Source of the DNA: DASTPP01 sp035762175
Lineage (GTDB): Bacteria > Myxococcota_A > Polyangia > Polyangiales > Polyangiaceae
NCBI GenBank assembly: GCA_035762175.1
Contig: DASTPP010000430.1
Span: 1-41,415 of the forward strand
DNA: 41,415 bases
Direction: 5' to 3'
Under the pieces are notes generated by a model. That model did not search any database. It was not told where the DNA came from and saw only the letters and a program-made list of their open reading frames with translations. Shown piece after piece: positions 1-8,532 of this stretch. A program made the position numbers and the translations under genes. Every line of letters begins with the position of its first letter. Positions within the stretch are counted from its first letter, which is position 1.

Positions 1-1470
1 GAAGACCAGAGCTCGCTCTTCGGCGCCATCGACGTCCCCGCCAACGCGACGCTCGAGCAGCTCACGCCCTACACCGAGGAGGCCGAGCGCATCTGGCGCG
101 AGACCCCCGAGTACAGCCACAGCTTCCGGGTCACCTTCCCCTTCGGCGGCTTCGGCGGCATGCTCGTCGTCCCGCCGAGCGAGCGCAAGCGCACCATCTT
201 CGAGATCCAAGAAGACGTCAGCGCCCGGCTCGGCCCCCTCACCGGCATCCGCCACCCGGTCTTCCTGCCGCCGGCGCTGCCGAGCCCCGGCTTCTTCCCC
301 GTCGAGGCCGTGATCGCCACGACCGCCGACCACGAAGAGCTCCTGCGCTTCAGCGAGGCGATCGTCGCCGACGCGGCCAAGAGCGGCCAGTTCGCCTTCC
401 CGCCCATCATCGACGTCAAGTACGACCAGGCCAAGGCCGACCTCACCATCGACCGCGACAAGGTCGCCTCGATGGGGCTGAGCATGCAGCAGGTCGGCGC
501 CGACCTCGCCTCGATGCTGGGCGGCAACTTCGTCAACCGCTTCAGCATGGACGGCCGCAGCTACAAGGTCATCGCCCAGATCGAGCGGGCCGGCCGCCTG
601 ACGGCCGACGACCTGATGAACATCCACGTCACCGGGCCGAACAACCAGCTCATCCCCCTCGGCACCATCGCCACCGTGCGCGACACCGTCGAGCCGCGCT
701 CGCTCAGCCGCTTCCAGCAGCTCAACTCGGTCAAGATCTCGGGCGTGCACACCCAGTCGCTCGACGGCGCCCTGCGCGTCATCGAGAACGCCGCCAAGAC
801 GCTGCCGAGCGGCTACCGCGTCGACTACACCGGCGAGTCGCGCCAGATGCGCCAGGAGGGCGACAAGTTCCTCCCCGTCATGGGCCTCGCGATCGTGCTC
901 ATCTTCCTGGCGCTCGCGGCGCAGTTCAACTCGTTCCGCGACCCCTTCGTCATCCTCGTCGGCTCGGTGCCGCTCGCCATGTTCGGCGCCCTCGTCTTCA
1001 CCTTCCTCAAGTTCCTCGGGCCGCCGGGCATGACCTTCGCGGCCACCGAGGGCTGGACGACCACGCTCAACATCTACTCGCAGGTCGGCCTCGTCACCCT
1101 GGTCGGCCTCGTGTCGAAGAACGGCATCTTGATCGTCGAGTTCGCCAACGCGCTGCAAGAGCAGGGCATGGGCAAGGTCGAGGCGGTGCGCGAGGCGGCG
1201 CTGACGCGCCTGCGCCCCATCTTGATGACCACCGTCGCCACCGTCGCCGGCCACTTCCCGCTGACGCTGGTGAGCGGCCCGGGCGCGTCGGCCCGCAACT
1301 CGATCGGCCTGGTGCTCGTCGGCGGCATGACCGTCGGCACCCTCTTCACCCTCTTCGTCGTGCCCTCGGTCTACGTGCTCCTCGCCAAGGCGCACCGCGG
1401 CGAGCGCGCGAGCGGCCCGGCCTCGTCGCCCGACGCCGCCGCCGACGCGCCCCTCGCGCCCGCGCAGTGA
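1..1470 (+). CDS. RND multidrug efflux transporter, HAE1 family (3' part)
   Basis: The inner-membrane proton-driven pump subunit of a tripartite efflux system; only the C-terminal 489 residues are in the window and the frame is open from base 1. The first residues (EDQSSLFGAIDVP) match the start of the second periplasmic porter domain of AcrB/MexB-type pumps. After the porter and docking segments come membrane helices at about residues 285-305 (FLPVMGLAIVLIFLALAAQF), then around VILVGSVPLAMFG, the conserved GLVSKNGILIVEFAN segment, and two more before the stop. The length left after EDQ fits the family. An adaptor and outer-membrane partner would be expected upstream, outside the window. Drug specificity cannot be read. 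A strong hairpin follows the stop. Confidence 0.93.
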   Translation, partial: EDQSSLFGAIDVPANATLEQLTPYTEEAERIWRETPEYSHSFRVTFPFGGFGGMLVVPPSERKRTIFEIQEDVSARLGPLTGIRHPVFLPPALPSPGFFPVEAVIATTADHEELLRFSEAIVADAAKSGQFAFPPIIDVKYDQAKADLTIDRDKVASMGLSMQQVGADLASMLGGNFVNRFSMDGRSYKVIAQIERAGRLTADDLMNIHVTGPNNQLIPLGTIATVRDTVEPRSLSRFQQLNSVKISGVHTQSLDGALRVIENAAKTLPSGYRVDYTGESRQMRQEGDKFLPVMGLAIVLIFLALAAQFNSFRDPFVILVGSVPLAMFGALVFTFLKFLGPPGMTFAATEGWTTTLNIYSQVGLVTLVGLVSKNGILIVEFANALQEQGMGKVEAVREAALTRLRPILMTTVATVAGHFPLTLVSGPGASARNSIGLVLVGGMTVGTLFTLFVVPSVYVLLAKAHRGERASGPASSPDAAADAPLAPAQ

Positions 1471-1505
1471 CGGCGGCGTAGCCCGCCGCCCCGCCCGCCG
1501 CGCCC

Positions 1506-1532
1506 GGCCGCCGCCCCGGCGCGGCGGCGGCC
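1506..1532 (+). terminator. GC hairpin after the RND gene
   Basis: A perfect 10-bp inverted repeat (GGCCGCCGCC / GGCGGCGGCC) with a 7-nt loop lies 35 bases after the efflux gene stop. The right arm is partly repeated again at 1539-1549, so two alternative stems are possible. There is no T-run, so this is a terminator-like hairpin rather than a proven intrinsic terminator. Confidence 0.4.
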
Positions 1533-1612
1533 CGGCGCGGCGGCGGCCCGGGGAGGGCGAGCGCGGCGAACCTTCCGGCGGGCCCGGTGTTCCCTTGCCC
1601 ACGGAGTCCGCC

Positions 1613-3292
1613 ATGCACCTTCGCCCCGCCCCGGTCGCCCTTTGCCTCGCCGCGTCGCTCTGCGCGTGTACCTCGGGCCCCCGCAACGACGCCCCGCCCG
1701 CGGCCTCGAGCGCCCCGGCGAGCGCCCCGGCGAGCGCCGCCGACGAGGCGCAGCGCTGGTGGTCGCACGTCGAATACCTCGCGAGCGACGCGCTCGAGGG
1801 CCGCAACACCGGCAGCCCCGGCCACGCCAAGGCCGCCGCCTACGTGGCGCAGAAGCTCGCCGAGGCGGGCGCCGAGCCCGCGGGGGTCGAGGGCTTTCTG
1901 CAGCCGATCGAGCTCGAGGCGCGCACCGTGGTCGAAGAGAAGAGCCGGCTCGCGCTCGTGCGCGGCGGCAAGGCCGAGCCCCTCGCGATCGGCGAGCACG
2001 CGGTCATCGGCGCGCGCGCCGGCGAAGAGGGCCGCACCGACGCCCCCCTCGTCTTCGCCGGCTACTGCCTCTCGATGCCCGAGGCCGGGCACGACGACTT
2101 CGCCGGCCTCGATCTGAAGGGCAAGCTGGTCGCCTGCATGCAGGGGGGCCCGGCCGGCGCCTCGGCCCCGCTGCGCGCGCACGCCTCGTCGCTCGGCGAG
2201 CGCTGGGCGGTGCTCGAGCGCGCCGGCGCCCTCGGCATGGTCAACCTCGCGAACCCCAAGTTCGTCGACATCCCCTGGGAGCGCGCCACCCTCGCGCGCA
2301 AGCAGCCCTCGATGGTCTTCGCCGACCCGGCCCTCCAAGAGGCCCGCGGCGCCCGCCTCTTCGTCGGCTGGAACCCCGCGCACACCGACCGGCTCTTCGA
2401 GGGCAGCGGCCACACCCTCGCCGAGCTGCTCGCGCTCGCCGACGCCGAGAAGCCGCTGCCGCGCTTCCCGCTGGCGGTGCGCCTGCAGGCCGAGGTCGCC
2501 TTCACCCGCAGCCCCGTGCGCTCGCAGAACGTCGCCGGCCTGCTGCCGGGGGCCGACCCCGCGCTGCGGGGCGAGGTCGTGGTGATGAGCGCCCACCTCG
2601 ACCACCTCGGCGTGGGCGAGCCCATCAACGGCGACGCCGTCTACAACGGCGCGATGGACAACGCGAGCGGCGTCGCCGCGCTGCTCGAGACGGCCCGCGC
2701 GCTCGCCGCCGGGCCCCGGCCCCGCCGCTCGGTCGCCTTCGTCGCCGTCACGGGCGAAGAGAAGGGCCTGCTCGGCTCGCGCCACTTCGCCCTCCACCCG
2801 AGCGTCAAGGGCAAGCTCGTCGCCGACGTCAACGTCGACATGTTCTTGCCGCTGCACCCGCTCAAGCGCCTCGTCGCCTACGGGGCCGACGAGTCGACCC
2901 TCAAGGCGCCGCTCGAGGCCGTCGCCCGCGAGCGCGGCCTCGAGCTCTTGCCCGACCGCGAGCCGAACCGCGTGCTCTTCGTCCGCAGCGACCAGTACAA
3001 CTTCGTGCGCGTCGGCGTGCCCGCGCTGGCGCTCAAGTTCGCCGCCCTGCCCGGTTCGCCCGAAGAGCAACTGCACCGCACGTGGGTCCGCGAGCGGTAC
3101 CACGCGCCGTCCGACGATTTGCAGCAGCCCCTCGACCGCGAGGCCGCCGCCCAATTCAACCGCCTCGTCGCCGACCTCTTGCGCCGCGTCGCCGACGCGC
3201 CCACCCCCCCTTCGTGGAACGCCGACAGCTTCTTCCGCCGCTTCGCCGCCCAGCCCCAAGGCGCGCCCGGCGCCGCCCCGCGGGCGCGGTAG
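1613..3292 (+). CDS. M28-family zinc metallopeptidase, lipoprotein
   Basis: Exported aminopeptidase-type hydrolase of 559 residues. The ATG at 1613 is chosen because a CGGAG ribosome-binding site sits 6 nt upstream and it gives a clean lipoprotein signal (lipobox LCAC, Cys19); a TTG at 1595 is possible but poorer. A PA-like insert lies around residues 130-250. The peptidase core follows with every co-catalytic zinc ligand visible: H328 (SAHLDHLG), D349 (GAMDNASG), E382-E383 (TGEEKG), D409 (VNVDMF) and H497 (YHAPSDD). The mature protein is probably anchored in the envelope, clipping N-terminal residues from peptides. It ends only 21 bases from the convergent gene at 3314, so the two genes share their 3' region. 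The exact substrate is unknown. Confidence 0.9.
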   Translation: MHLRPAPVALCLAASLCACTSGPRNDAPPAASSAPASAPASAADEAQRWWSHVEYLASDALEGRNTGSPGHAKAAAYVAQKLAEAGAEPAGVEGFLQPIELEARTVVEEKSRLALVRGGKAEPLAIGEHAVIGARAGEEGRTDAPLVFAGYCLSMPEAGHDDFAGLDLKGKLVACMQGGPAGASAPLRAHASSLGERWAVLERAGALGMVNLANPKFVDIPWERATLARKQPSMVFADPALQEARGARLFVGWNPAHTDRLFEGSGHTLAELLALADAEKPLPRFPLAVRLQAEVAFTRSPVRSQNVAGLLPGADPALRGEVVVMSAHLDHLGVGEPINGDAVYNGAMDNASGVAALLETARALAAGPRPRRSVAFVAVTGEEKGLLGSRHFALHPSVKGKLVADVNVDMFLPLHPLKRLVAYGADESTLKAPLEAVARERGLELLPDREPNRVLFVRSDQYNFVRVGVPALALKFAALPGSPEEQLHRTWVRERYHAPSDDLQQPLDREAAAQFNRLVADLLRRVADAPTPPSWNADSFFRRFAAQPQGAPGAAPRAR

Positions 3293-3313
3293 GCTCGCCG
3301 CCCCCGCGGGGCG

Positions 3314-4021
3314 TCAGTACTCGGGGCAGTCGAGCGTTTCGAACGCCTGGTTGACGCAGGCTTCGAGCGCGGAGCTCGCACACACGCTGTCGGCGCAAGC
3401 CTGGGCCGGGCCGTCGAGAAACGCGGGGCGGAACACCGTCGCCAGGTAGCGGCACCGGCGCTCGGCCTCCGAACCGCCCGCGCCCGCCGCGCCGCCTTGG
3501 CCCGCACCGCCGCAGGTGGCCGCCTTGCTCAGACAGGCGCCGTAGTAAGGCTCGTACTCTTGGCCGGCGAGCGCGTCCGAGGCGTCAAGGTTGCACACGT
3601 CCGAGGCAACGCCGCACGCGAGACCGTCGTAGCAACTCGCGCCGGCGTTGAGGTACTCGGGGCGAACGGCCTTGAGGTTGCAAAGGTTGGCGGCGACGCA
3701 CTGTTCGAAGGGCTCTTCTCCGCCGATGTCGCAGCGGGTGACGCGGCGCTCGATGGCCTGGCAGACGGCCTGGGCCGCGGCGAGATCGGCCCCGCCGGCG
3801 CCCGCCCCGCCGCCGGCGCCCGCCCCGCCGCCAGCGCCCGCCCCGCCGCCGGAGGGGCCACCGCCGCCCGGGGCGCCGGCGCCCGCCCCGCCCGCGCCCG
3901 AGGCGCCGGCGGTGGTGCCGGGCGAGCTGTCATCGTCGTCGCAGGCGGCGAGCGCAGCGACGGCGCCGAGGGTGGCGGCGAAGAGGAGGAGCGGAAAGAG
4001 CGATCGAGCAAGGTTATTCAT
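3314..4021 (-). CDS. Cys-rich lipoprotein of unknown function
   Basis: No family recognised. The 235-residue product starts with a lipoprotein signal peptide (MNNLARSLFPLLLF..., lipobox LAAC near residue 27) followed by an Asp run (DDDD), then a low-complexity Gly/Ala/Pro linker (repeats of GAGGGAGA) and a C-terminal domain of about 140 residues with roughly a dozen cysteines (motifs such as CDIGGEEPFEQC and CQAIERRVTRC), probably disulfide-bonded outside the cell. The ATG at 4021 is preferred because it puts the hydrophobic segment at the N-terminus; an in-frame ATG at 4042 adds seven residues. Neither has a clear ribosome-binding site. Short Cys-rich lipoproteins with glycine linkers are common in myxobacteria, which is the only context clue. 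Confidence 0.75.
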   Translation of the reverse strand: MNNLARSLFPLLLFAATLGAVAALAACDDDDSSPGTTAGASGAGGAGAGAPGGGGPSGGGAGAGGGAGAGGGAGAGGADLAAAQAVCQAIERRVTRCDIGGEEPFEQCVAANLCNLKAVRPEYLNAGASCYDGLACGVASDVCNLDASDALAGQEYEPYYGACLSKAATCGGAGQGGAAGAGGSEAERRCRYLATVFRPAFLDGPAQACADSVCASSALEACVNQAFETLDCPEY

Positions 4022-4366
4022 GGCGAGCGAAAGGTAGCTCATGGCGGGCGAGGCGTGCTCACCCGCATGGCTCGGGCCGCTGCCCGGCAGGCCCGCGGCG
4101 CTGCGGGGTGGCGGCGTAACCGTCCGCGGGCGCCGGTAGCGCCCGGACGCCGGCGGACGAGCAGGCAGATCACCCGCAGCGGCCGTACGTCGGCGGTGAC
4201 CCGTATGCGGGCGGCGGTTGGGTTTGCGCGCGCGCGCCCCCGCGCCGCCGCCCATAAACAGGCCGCCCTCGCCGCCCTCGCCGCGCTCGTTACAGTGCCT
4301 AAACGAAGGACACAAGCCGGCGCAAGTCGTTGACATGGCGGTCGTATAAAAGCTAAAACCAATCTT
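4022..4366. other. Divergent intergenic region
   Basis: 345 bases between two divergent genes. It is very GC-rich on the left; the last 80 bases before the GAF-PAS-STAS gene are distinctly less so and carry the promoter-like boxes described separately. No small gene or RNA was recognised. Confidence 0.5.
4330..4359 (+). promoter_or_regulatory. Sigma70-like promoter for a leaderless GTG start
   Basis: TTGACA at 4330-4335 and TAAAAC at 4354-4359 are separated by 18 nt. A start site 7 nt after the -10 box would fall at about 4366, next to the GTG at 4367. That GTG has no ribosome-binding site upstream, consistent with a leaderless transcript. A TATAAA at 4345 is too close to TTGACA (9 nt) to serve as its partner. 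Confidence 0.4.
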
Positions 4367-5719
4367 GTGCAAGATCTACGCCGCGCCGAAGTGCGCCTAG
4401 ACCTACTGCAGCGCATGATCCGGGCCATCAACGGGGCGGCCAATATTGACGAGGCACTCCGGTCTTGCCTCGACGAGCTCCGTGCCGCCTTGGGCGCGTC
4501 GGTCGCCCACGGGTATCTCCAGGCCGCTCCCGGCACGTTCGTCTCGTCGGTGTCGAGCGGCGACGACGAACGGTACGCGCCGTTGCGCGAGGCGTTGCGC
4601 AAAGACCTCCGCCCCGGCGACGGCGTCGCCGGGCAGGCCGTCGTTTCCGGCTTCGTCCACCGGGCCGACGTCGCGGCGCACCCCGCCGCGCATTATGCCG
4701 ATGCGGCGACGCAGCTCGGAATGGTAAGCGCCTGCGCGATTCCGCTCCTCGTCGGCAAGACGGTCATGGGCGTCATCGAACTCTTTTCGACCCGACCGAC
4801 CGAGGTGGACGACGATCTGCTCGCCACCATCGGCCTGCTGCTAGGGCCTCAGGTCGAGCGCTTGCACGTCGGGGCGCAGCTGCGCGCCAACCAGGCCCAG
4901 CTGCACGCGATCTTGGACAATTGCCCCGCTTCCATCTACGTCAAAGACCCCGCCGGCAAATACCTGATGGTCAATCAGGTCTTCGAAGAATGGTTCGGGA
5001 CGGCTCGCGCCGCCGTCATCGGGAAGACAGACTATGATTTGATGCCCCCCGAAATCGCCGCGCCGTGGCAGGCCAACGATCGGCGCGTGCTCTCGAGTCA
5101 GGCGCCCGTCAAAGAGGAGGAGGACGCGGTCTTCGACGGCGAGAGGCGGACCTACCTCTCGATCAAATTTCCGATTCGGGACGCGCAGGGGGCGCCGTAC
5201 GCGATCTGTGGCGTCACGACCGACATCACCGATCGCAAGCGCGCGGAGGAGGCGAACGCCAGGGCTCGCCTGCAAGACGAGACCATCCGCGTGCAGGCGG
5301 AGACACTGGCGCAACTCTCGACGCCCCTGATTCCGTTCTCAGAGAGCATTCTCGTCATGCCGCTCATCGGGGCCGTCGACTCCCAGCGGGCGCAGCGGGT
5401 GCTGTCGACCTTGCTCGAAGGCGTCGCCCGGCGAAAGGCGCAAAGCGTCATCGTCGACATTACCGGCATCACCGTGACCGACACCGGCGTCGTGAGCATC
5501 TTGGTGAACGCCGCGCGGGCGCTGCGAATGCTCGGGGCCGAGACCGTGATTACGGGCATTCGTGCCGACGTGGCCCAGACCATCGTCAACCTGGGCATGG
5601 ATCTATCAACCCTGACCACCGAGGCGACCCTGCAAAGTGGTATTGCCTTCGCCCTGCGCCAAAGCGACGGGTCTTCGCCGCGGGCGCTCGCTCCCGACGC
5701 GAAGAAGCCGCCCCGGTGA
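4367..5719 (+). CDS. GAF-PAS-STAS regulator, RsbR-like
   Basis: Cytoplasmic signalling protein of 450 residues. A GAF domain spans about 15-168 and a PAS domain 181-293 (AILDNCPASIYVKDP... GVTTDITDRKRAEEA). A short coiled linker leads to a STAS domain at 319-430. The STAS domain has the RsbR/stressosome signature: VDITGITVTDTGV, then TGIRADVAQTIVNLG, containing Thr and Asp at the positions where B. subtilis RsbR is phosphorylated by RsbT. Such proteins pass a sensed signal to a serine/threonine switch kinase; no kinase or RsbS partner is adjacent, so it may act alone or with distant partners. The GTG at 4367 is forced by an in-frame TGA at 4331 and lacks a ribosome-binding site. The ligand is unknown. 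Confidence 0.88.
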   Translation: MQDLRRAEVRLDLLQRMIRAINGAANIDEALRSCLDELRAALGASVAHGYLQAAPGTFVSSVSSGDDERYAPLREALRKDLRPGDGVAGQAVVSGFVHRADVAAHPAAHYADAATQLGMVSACAIPLLVGKTVMGVIELFSTRPTEVDDDLLATIGLLLGPQVERLHVGAQLRANQAQLHAILDNCPASIYVKDPAGKYLMVNQVFEEWFGTARAAVIGKTDYDLMPPEIAAPWQANDRRVLSSQAPVKEEEDAVFDGERRTYLSIKFPIRDAQGAPYAICGVTTDITDRKRAEEANARARLQDETIRVQAETLAQLSTPLIPFSESILVMPLIGAVDSQRAQRVLSTLLEGVARRKAQSVIVDITGITVTDTGVVSILVNAARALRMLGAETVITGIRADVAQTIVNLGMDLSTLTTEATLQSGIAFALRQSDGSSPRALAPDAKKPPR

Positions 5720-5803
5720 CCCCCGCCCCCGGCACGGGCGTAGTCGCGAGCCTCCGGCCCGTCGAAACGTCGCCCTTCACGGGCGGCGGGCGGCCTCGCG
5801 CGC

Positions 5804-5861
5804 TCGGCGGGCGGGCCCCCCGCTGCCTGAGCCCGCAGGGCGAGCTCGGGGCGCCCGCCGA
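5804..5861. terminator. Inverted repeat between convergent genes
   Basis: A perfect 10-bp inverted repeat (TCGGCGGGCG at 5804, CGCCCGCCGA at 5852) encloses 38 bases that can pair further. It lies between the convergent STAS and ATP-grasp genes, so it could stop transcription from both sides. No T-run is present. Confidence 0.3.
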
Positions 5862-5933
5862 CCGCGCCAGACGCGCGCCCGCCGCCTGGATTTGAGCTCG
5901 GCGAGACGCGCCCCGCCCGCGTTCGGCGGCACT

Positions 5934-7229
5934 TCAGCGCAGGATCGTGGCAAAATCGAAGGACAGAAACGCGTCGATCGCCTCCGTCGGCCCGCGGACG
6001 TACGCCGCGCACACGTACGGGCGCTCCGAAGCGGGGAGCAAAAAGCCGTGCAGCACCTCGAGGCCGCGGCCCCTTAGTGCCCCCAGGAAACGCCCGAGGT
6101 CCGGGGCGAGGGGCCGGCCGGCGGGGACGCGCTCTTCCGGGACGTCGCCGACGATGAGAGACGTCGCGAGCTCGTGCGCCTGCGACGAAAGGATCGCGTC
6201 CCAGTCCGGGGCCCGCCGGGAGAAAAAATACGTATAAGGGTTGATCCCGAACGCCGCCGCGGACAAATCTGCCGTCAGCAGGCCGAAGCGCAGAGGGTTG
6301 ACTTCGACGGGAAAGAGCCCGTCCGGTCGGACCCGCACCTCGACGTGCGCAGCGAGGTCTGCGATGCCCCAGTGCCGGCCCCAGCGTCGCAGCGCGGCCT
6401 CGAGCCGAGGGCGGTACCGGCGCATCGTGCTCGCACTGGTGCGGTAGATGGTGTCGCGCACGTCCCCGTCATGGGCGAAGGGGTGCTCGTATATCCCCAA
6501 GATGATGGGGGCGCCGTCAGAAAAATACACGTCGACCGCCAGCTCGTCGCCTTCGACGTAGCGCTCGAGTACGAACCGTTCGCGGTCGACCCTCGCCGAG
6601 CTCGGCGGCGACCGCAAGATGATGTCGCGGCTCCGCTCCCAGTCCGCGTCATCGCGGCACACGAACACGAGCTCGCTCGCGCTCCCCCGCACGGGCTTGA
6701 TGACCAGGCGCCCCTCCGCCGGGGTGCCGACCCGCGCGTAGGCGGCCCGCATGCCGTCGAGCGCGGCGATCTCGGCCCGGCAGACGGTCACCGACGCCGG
6801 CGAGATCGTCTCGGCAGCGCCCGCCATGCCCTGGCGAAAGGCGCATTTGTCCTGAAAGGGCGACACCATTTCGTCGAAGCCCGGCAGGCCCAGGCCCCGC
6901 AGCCGCGGCAGCAAGGCTTCGGACTCGAGAACGAGGCGGAGCGTTCGGGCGCGCGCGTGCTCGAGCAAGCGCCGTCTCGCCCCGGGGAGCTCGAGATCGG
7001 CGGGCCGGAGCGCCGAAAGCGTCGAGTCCGCGACCACCTCGGACAGGCAGCGCGTACCCAGGCGGCCCTCGTACAAAAGGACGCGAGGGAAGACGTCACG
7101 CATCGAAGCCGGCGACCCGTCCGCGAGCTCGCCCGGCCGGACCCCGAGGGACGACCCGGGCCGACGGGGGGGCGGGGTACGGTAGGCCCGGACGCCCGGT
7201 GCCAGGGCCGATGAACGATGCGGGTTCAA
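5934..7229 (-). CDS. ATP-grasp carboxylate-amine ligase-like protein
   Basis: ATP-grasp fold enzyme of 431 residues, expected to activate a carboxylate as an acyl phosphate and join it to an amine or thiol. The grasp elements are in order: DKCAFR near 127, the Lys of VIKPVRGSAS near 178, the adenine-binding strand ERYVEGDEL at 222-230, HVEVRV near 295, and the Mg-binding VEVNPLRFG at 308-316. The start is a TTG, chosen because AAGGAG sits 6 nt upstream; the next in-frame ATG (7103) has no such site. It begins 27 bases after the methyltransferase stop, and its ribosome-binding site lies in that gap, so the two are probably one operon. The substrate is unknown; RiPP, peptide or amino-acid ligase roles are all possible. 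Confidence 0.8.
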   Translation of the reverse strand: MNPHRSSALAPGVRAYRTPPPRRPGSSLGVRPGELADGSPASMRDVFPRVLLYEGRLGTRCLSEVVADSTLSALRPADLELPGARRRLLEHARARTLRLVLESEALLPRLRGLGLPGFDEMVSPFQDKCAFRQGMAGAAETISPASVTVCRAEIAALDGMRAAYARVGTPAEGRLVIKPVRGSASELVFVCRDDADWERSRDIILRSPPSSARVDRERFVLERYVEGDELAVDVYFSDGAPIILGIYEHPFAHDGDVRDTIYRTSASTMRRYRPRLEAALRRWGRHWGIADLAAHVEVRVRPDGLFPVEVNPLRFGLLTADLSAAAFGINPYTYFFSRRAPDWDAILSSQAHELATSLIVGDVPEERVPAGRPLAPDLGRFLGALRGRGLEVLHGFLLPASERPYVCAAYVRGPTEAIDAFLSFDFATILR

Positions 7230-7256
7230 TAGAGTCTCCTTGCGCTTTCCGACCGC

Positions 7257-8231
7257 TCAGGGCCCAGCGGACCGGAGCAGGTCTTCGACGATGCGAGCGT
7301 TGCTGCCATGGATGCGTGGGTCGAAGCGCTTGACGCGCGCCGGGAGCTGCGATGGCTCGAAAGCAGGGTGGGTCGAAGTGTAGATGTGCTCGGAATAGAA
7401 GCCGAGCACGTCGTCGCCGCCGCCCCCCAGGTGAGCCCAGTGGTGCACCTGCGAACGCCGCTCGTCGAGCAGGAACGACGGGTCAAAATCCATGGCTCCG
7501 TAGAACAGAAGGAAGGGCACGCGTCGGGCGTTCAGCCGATCGATCACCTCGAGCAGCGTCTGGTGGAGGGCGCGCTTGTCCCCGGGGTAGTTGTAGATCT
7601 GGTTGACCCCTTCCATGCCGGGGTTTTGGCAGTCCGGGTAGGGGGGGTCGAGCAGCACCAGGTCTCTGTCGGTGGCGCAGGCCGTCGCGTCGAGCGCGCC
7701 GGCGCAGCACCCGTTGGCCCGATGCTGGTTCAGCGCCCGGTGGGTCGCCCGCACGCGCTCGGCGAATTCTCCGGGCGCGGGCAGCTGCCCGTACACGTTG
7801 ACGAACCGACCGTCTCGAAAGCGGGGCAAGTTGAGGCGAGAGGCGTTGAGCAGAAATGGGTACAAAAGCGCCCGGGCCGTCGGGTCGTCGCTGTCGTTGA
7901 AGCGCGCGACCTCGGCGTCGAACGCCGCGGCCCGTTCGGTGTCGGACGGCAACGCGGCGAGCGCCTCGGCGAGCTCTTGGTACCGCGCGATCACCAGCTC
8001 TGGCAGCGCCTTGACGAGCGCCCAAAAATCCATCAGGGGCCGGTCGACGTCGCTGAACACGTACTCGTCGGCCAAGCCGTTGCGCATGGCGAAGGCGGTC
8101 ACCGACGCGGAGCCGCAGAACGGGTCGTACACACGACGGTACTTGCCGCCGTTTCGCAAGAAGGGCCCGTACGCGCCCTCGCTGCCCTCTCTCTGTCCAA
8201 AGAATCGCAGCGGTGTCCGGGCGTCCGACAT
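7257..8231 (-). CDS. D12-class N6-adenine DNA methyltransferase
   Basis: Dam-like methyltransferase of 324 residues, expected to move a methyl group from SAM to the N6 of adenine. Visible motifs: GGKYRRVYDPFCGSAS (SAM-binding motif I, residues 28-43) and the catalytic LDPPYPD (motif IV, around 194-200), with a YNYPGD segment following as in the D12 class. The N-terminal motif X, usually WAGGK, is replaced by FFGQREG, and the GGK sits unusually close to motif I. ATG 8231 is preceded by GGAGAG. No restriction endonuclease is adjacent, so it may be an orphan or have another substrate. It is followed at once by the ATP-grasp gene, an unusual pairing. Confidence 0.82.
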   Translation of the reverse strand: MSDARTPLRFFGQREGSEGAYGPFLRNGGKYRRVYDPFCGSASVTAFAMRNGLADEYVFSDVDRPLMDFWALVKALPELVIARYQELAEALAALPSDTERAAAFDAEVARFNDSDDPTARALLYPFLLNASRLNLPRFRDGRFVNVYGQLPAPGEFAERVRATHRALNQHRANGCCAGALDATACATDRDLVLLDPPYPDCQNPGMEGVNQIYNYPGDKRALHQTLLEVIDRLNARRVPFLLFYGAMDFDPSFLLDERRSQVHHWAHLGGGGDDVLGFYSEHIYTSTHPAFEPSQLPARVKRFDPRIHGSNARIVEDLLRSAGP

Positions 8232-8471
8232 GGGCGGGTCTCTCCGGCGCTTCCATACCCTGAGCCCGAGGGTTTGACAATTACGGTTTCGCTCATCGGC
8301 CGGATGCACGGCCGGGGCCGAAACGACGACGGCCAGCGAGGCGACGGCGCGACTGAGTCGCGCCTCTACCCGATGCCGGTCGGGCGAACGCGGTCGCGCG
8401 GCTCGCCCGGCTGAGCCGCCCCCCAAGGCCGCCGAGCTCGGGGCGGCTTCTGCTCGCTTGCGTCGCCCTTG
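8232..8471. other. Intergenic region, no gene seen
   Basis: Region upstream of the methyltransferase operon. Apart from the GGAGAG ribosome-binding site near 8243 and an isolated TTGACA at 8274 on the wrong strand, nothing is recognised. Confidence 0.4.
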
Positions 8472-8516
8472 ACGAGGCGGCGCCCCCTGCCGGCGCGGGC
8501 AGGGGGCGCGCCTCGT
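8472..8516 (-). terminator. Strong hairpin after the 8533 gene
   Basis: A 12-bp perfect stem (GCGCCCCCTGCC / GGCAGGGGGCGC, 6-nt loop) is extended by seven more pairs (ACGAGGC / GCCTCGT) across a one-base bulge. It starts 16 bases after the stop codon at 8533. It lacks a T-run but is the most stable hairpin seen in this part of the window. Confidence 0.55.
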
Positions 8517-8532
8517 GGTACTGGCTCTCGCC

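Noticed and set aside
1346..3259. 637-residue frame antisense to the M28 peptidase gene
   Set aside because: Repetitive Val/Glu/Gly/Ala/Arg/Asp composition typical of the reverse complement of GC-rich genes, and no domain; the plus strand has all M28 zinc ligands.
8274..8279. TTGACA -35 box
   Set aside because: No -10 partner at 16-18 nt and no plus-strand gene follows.
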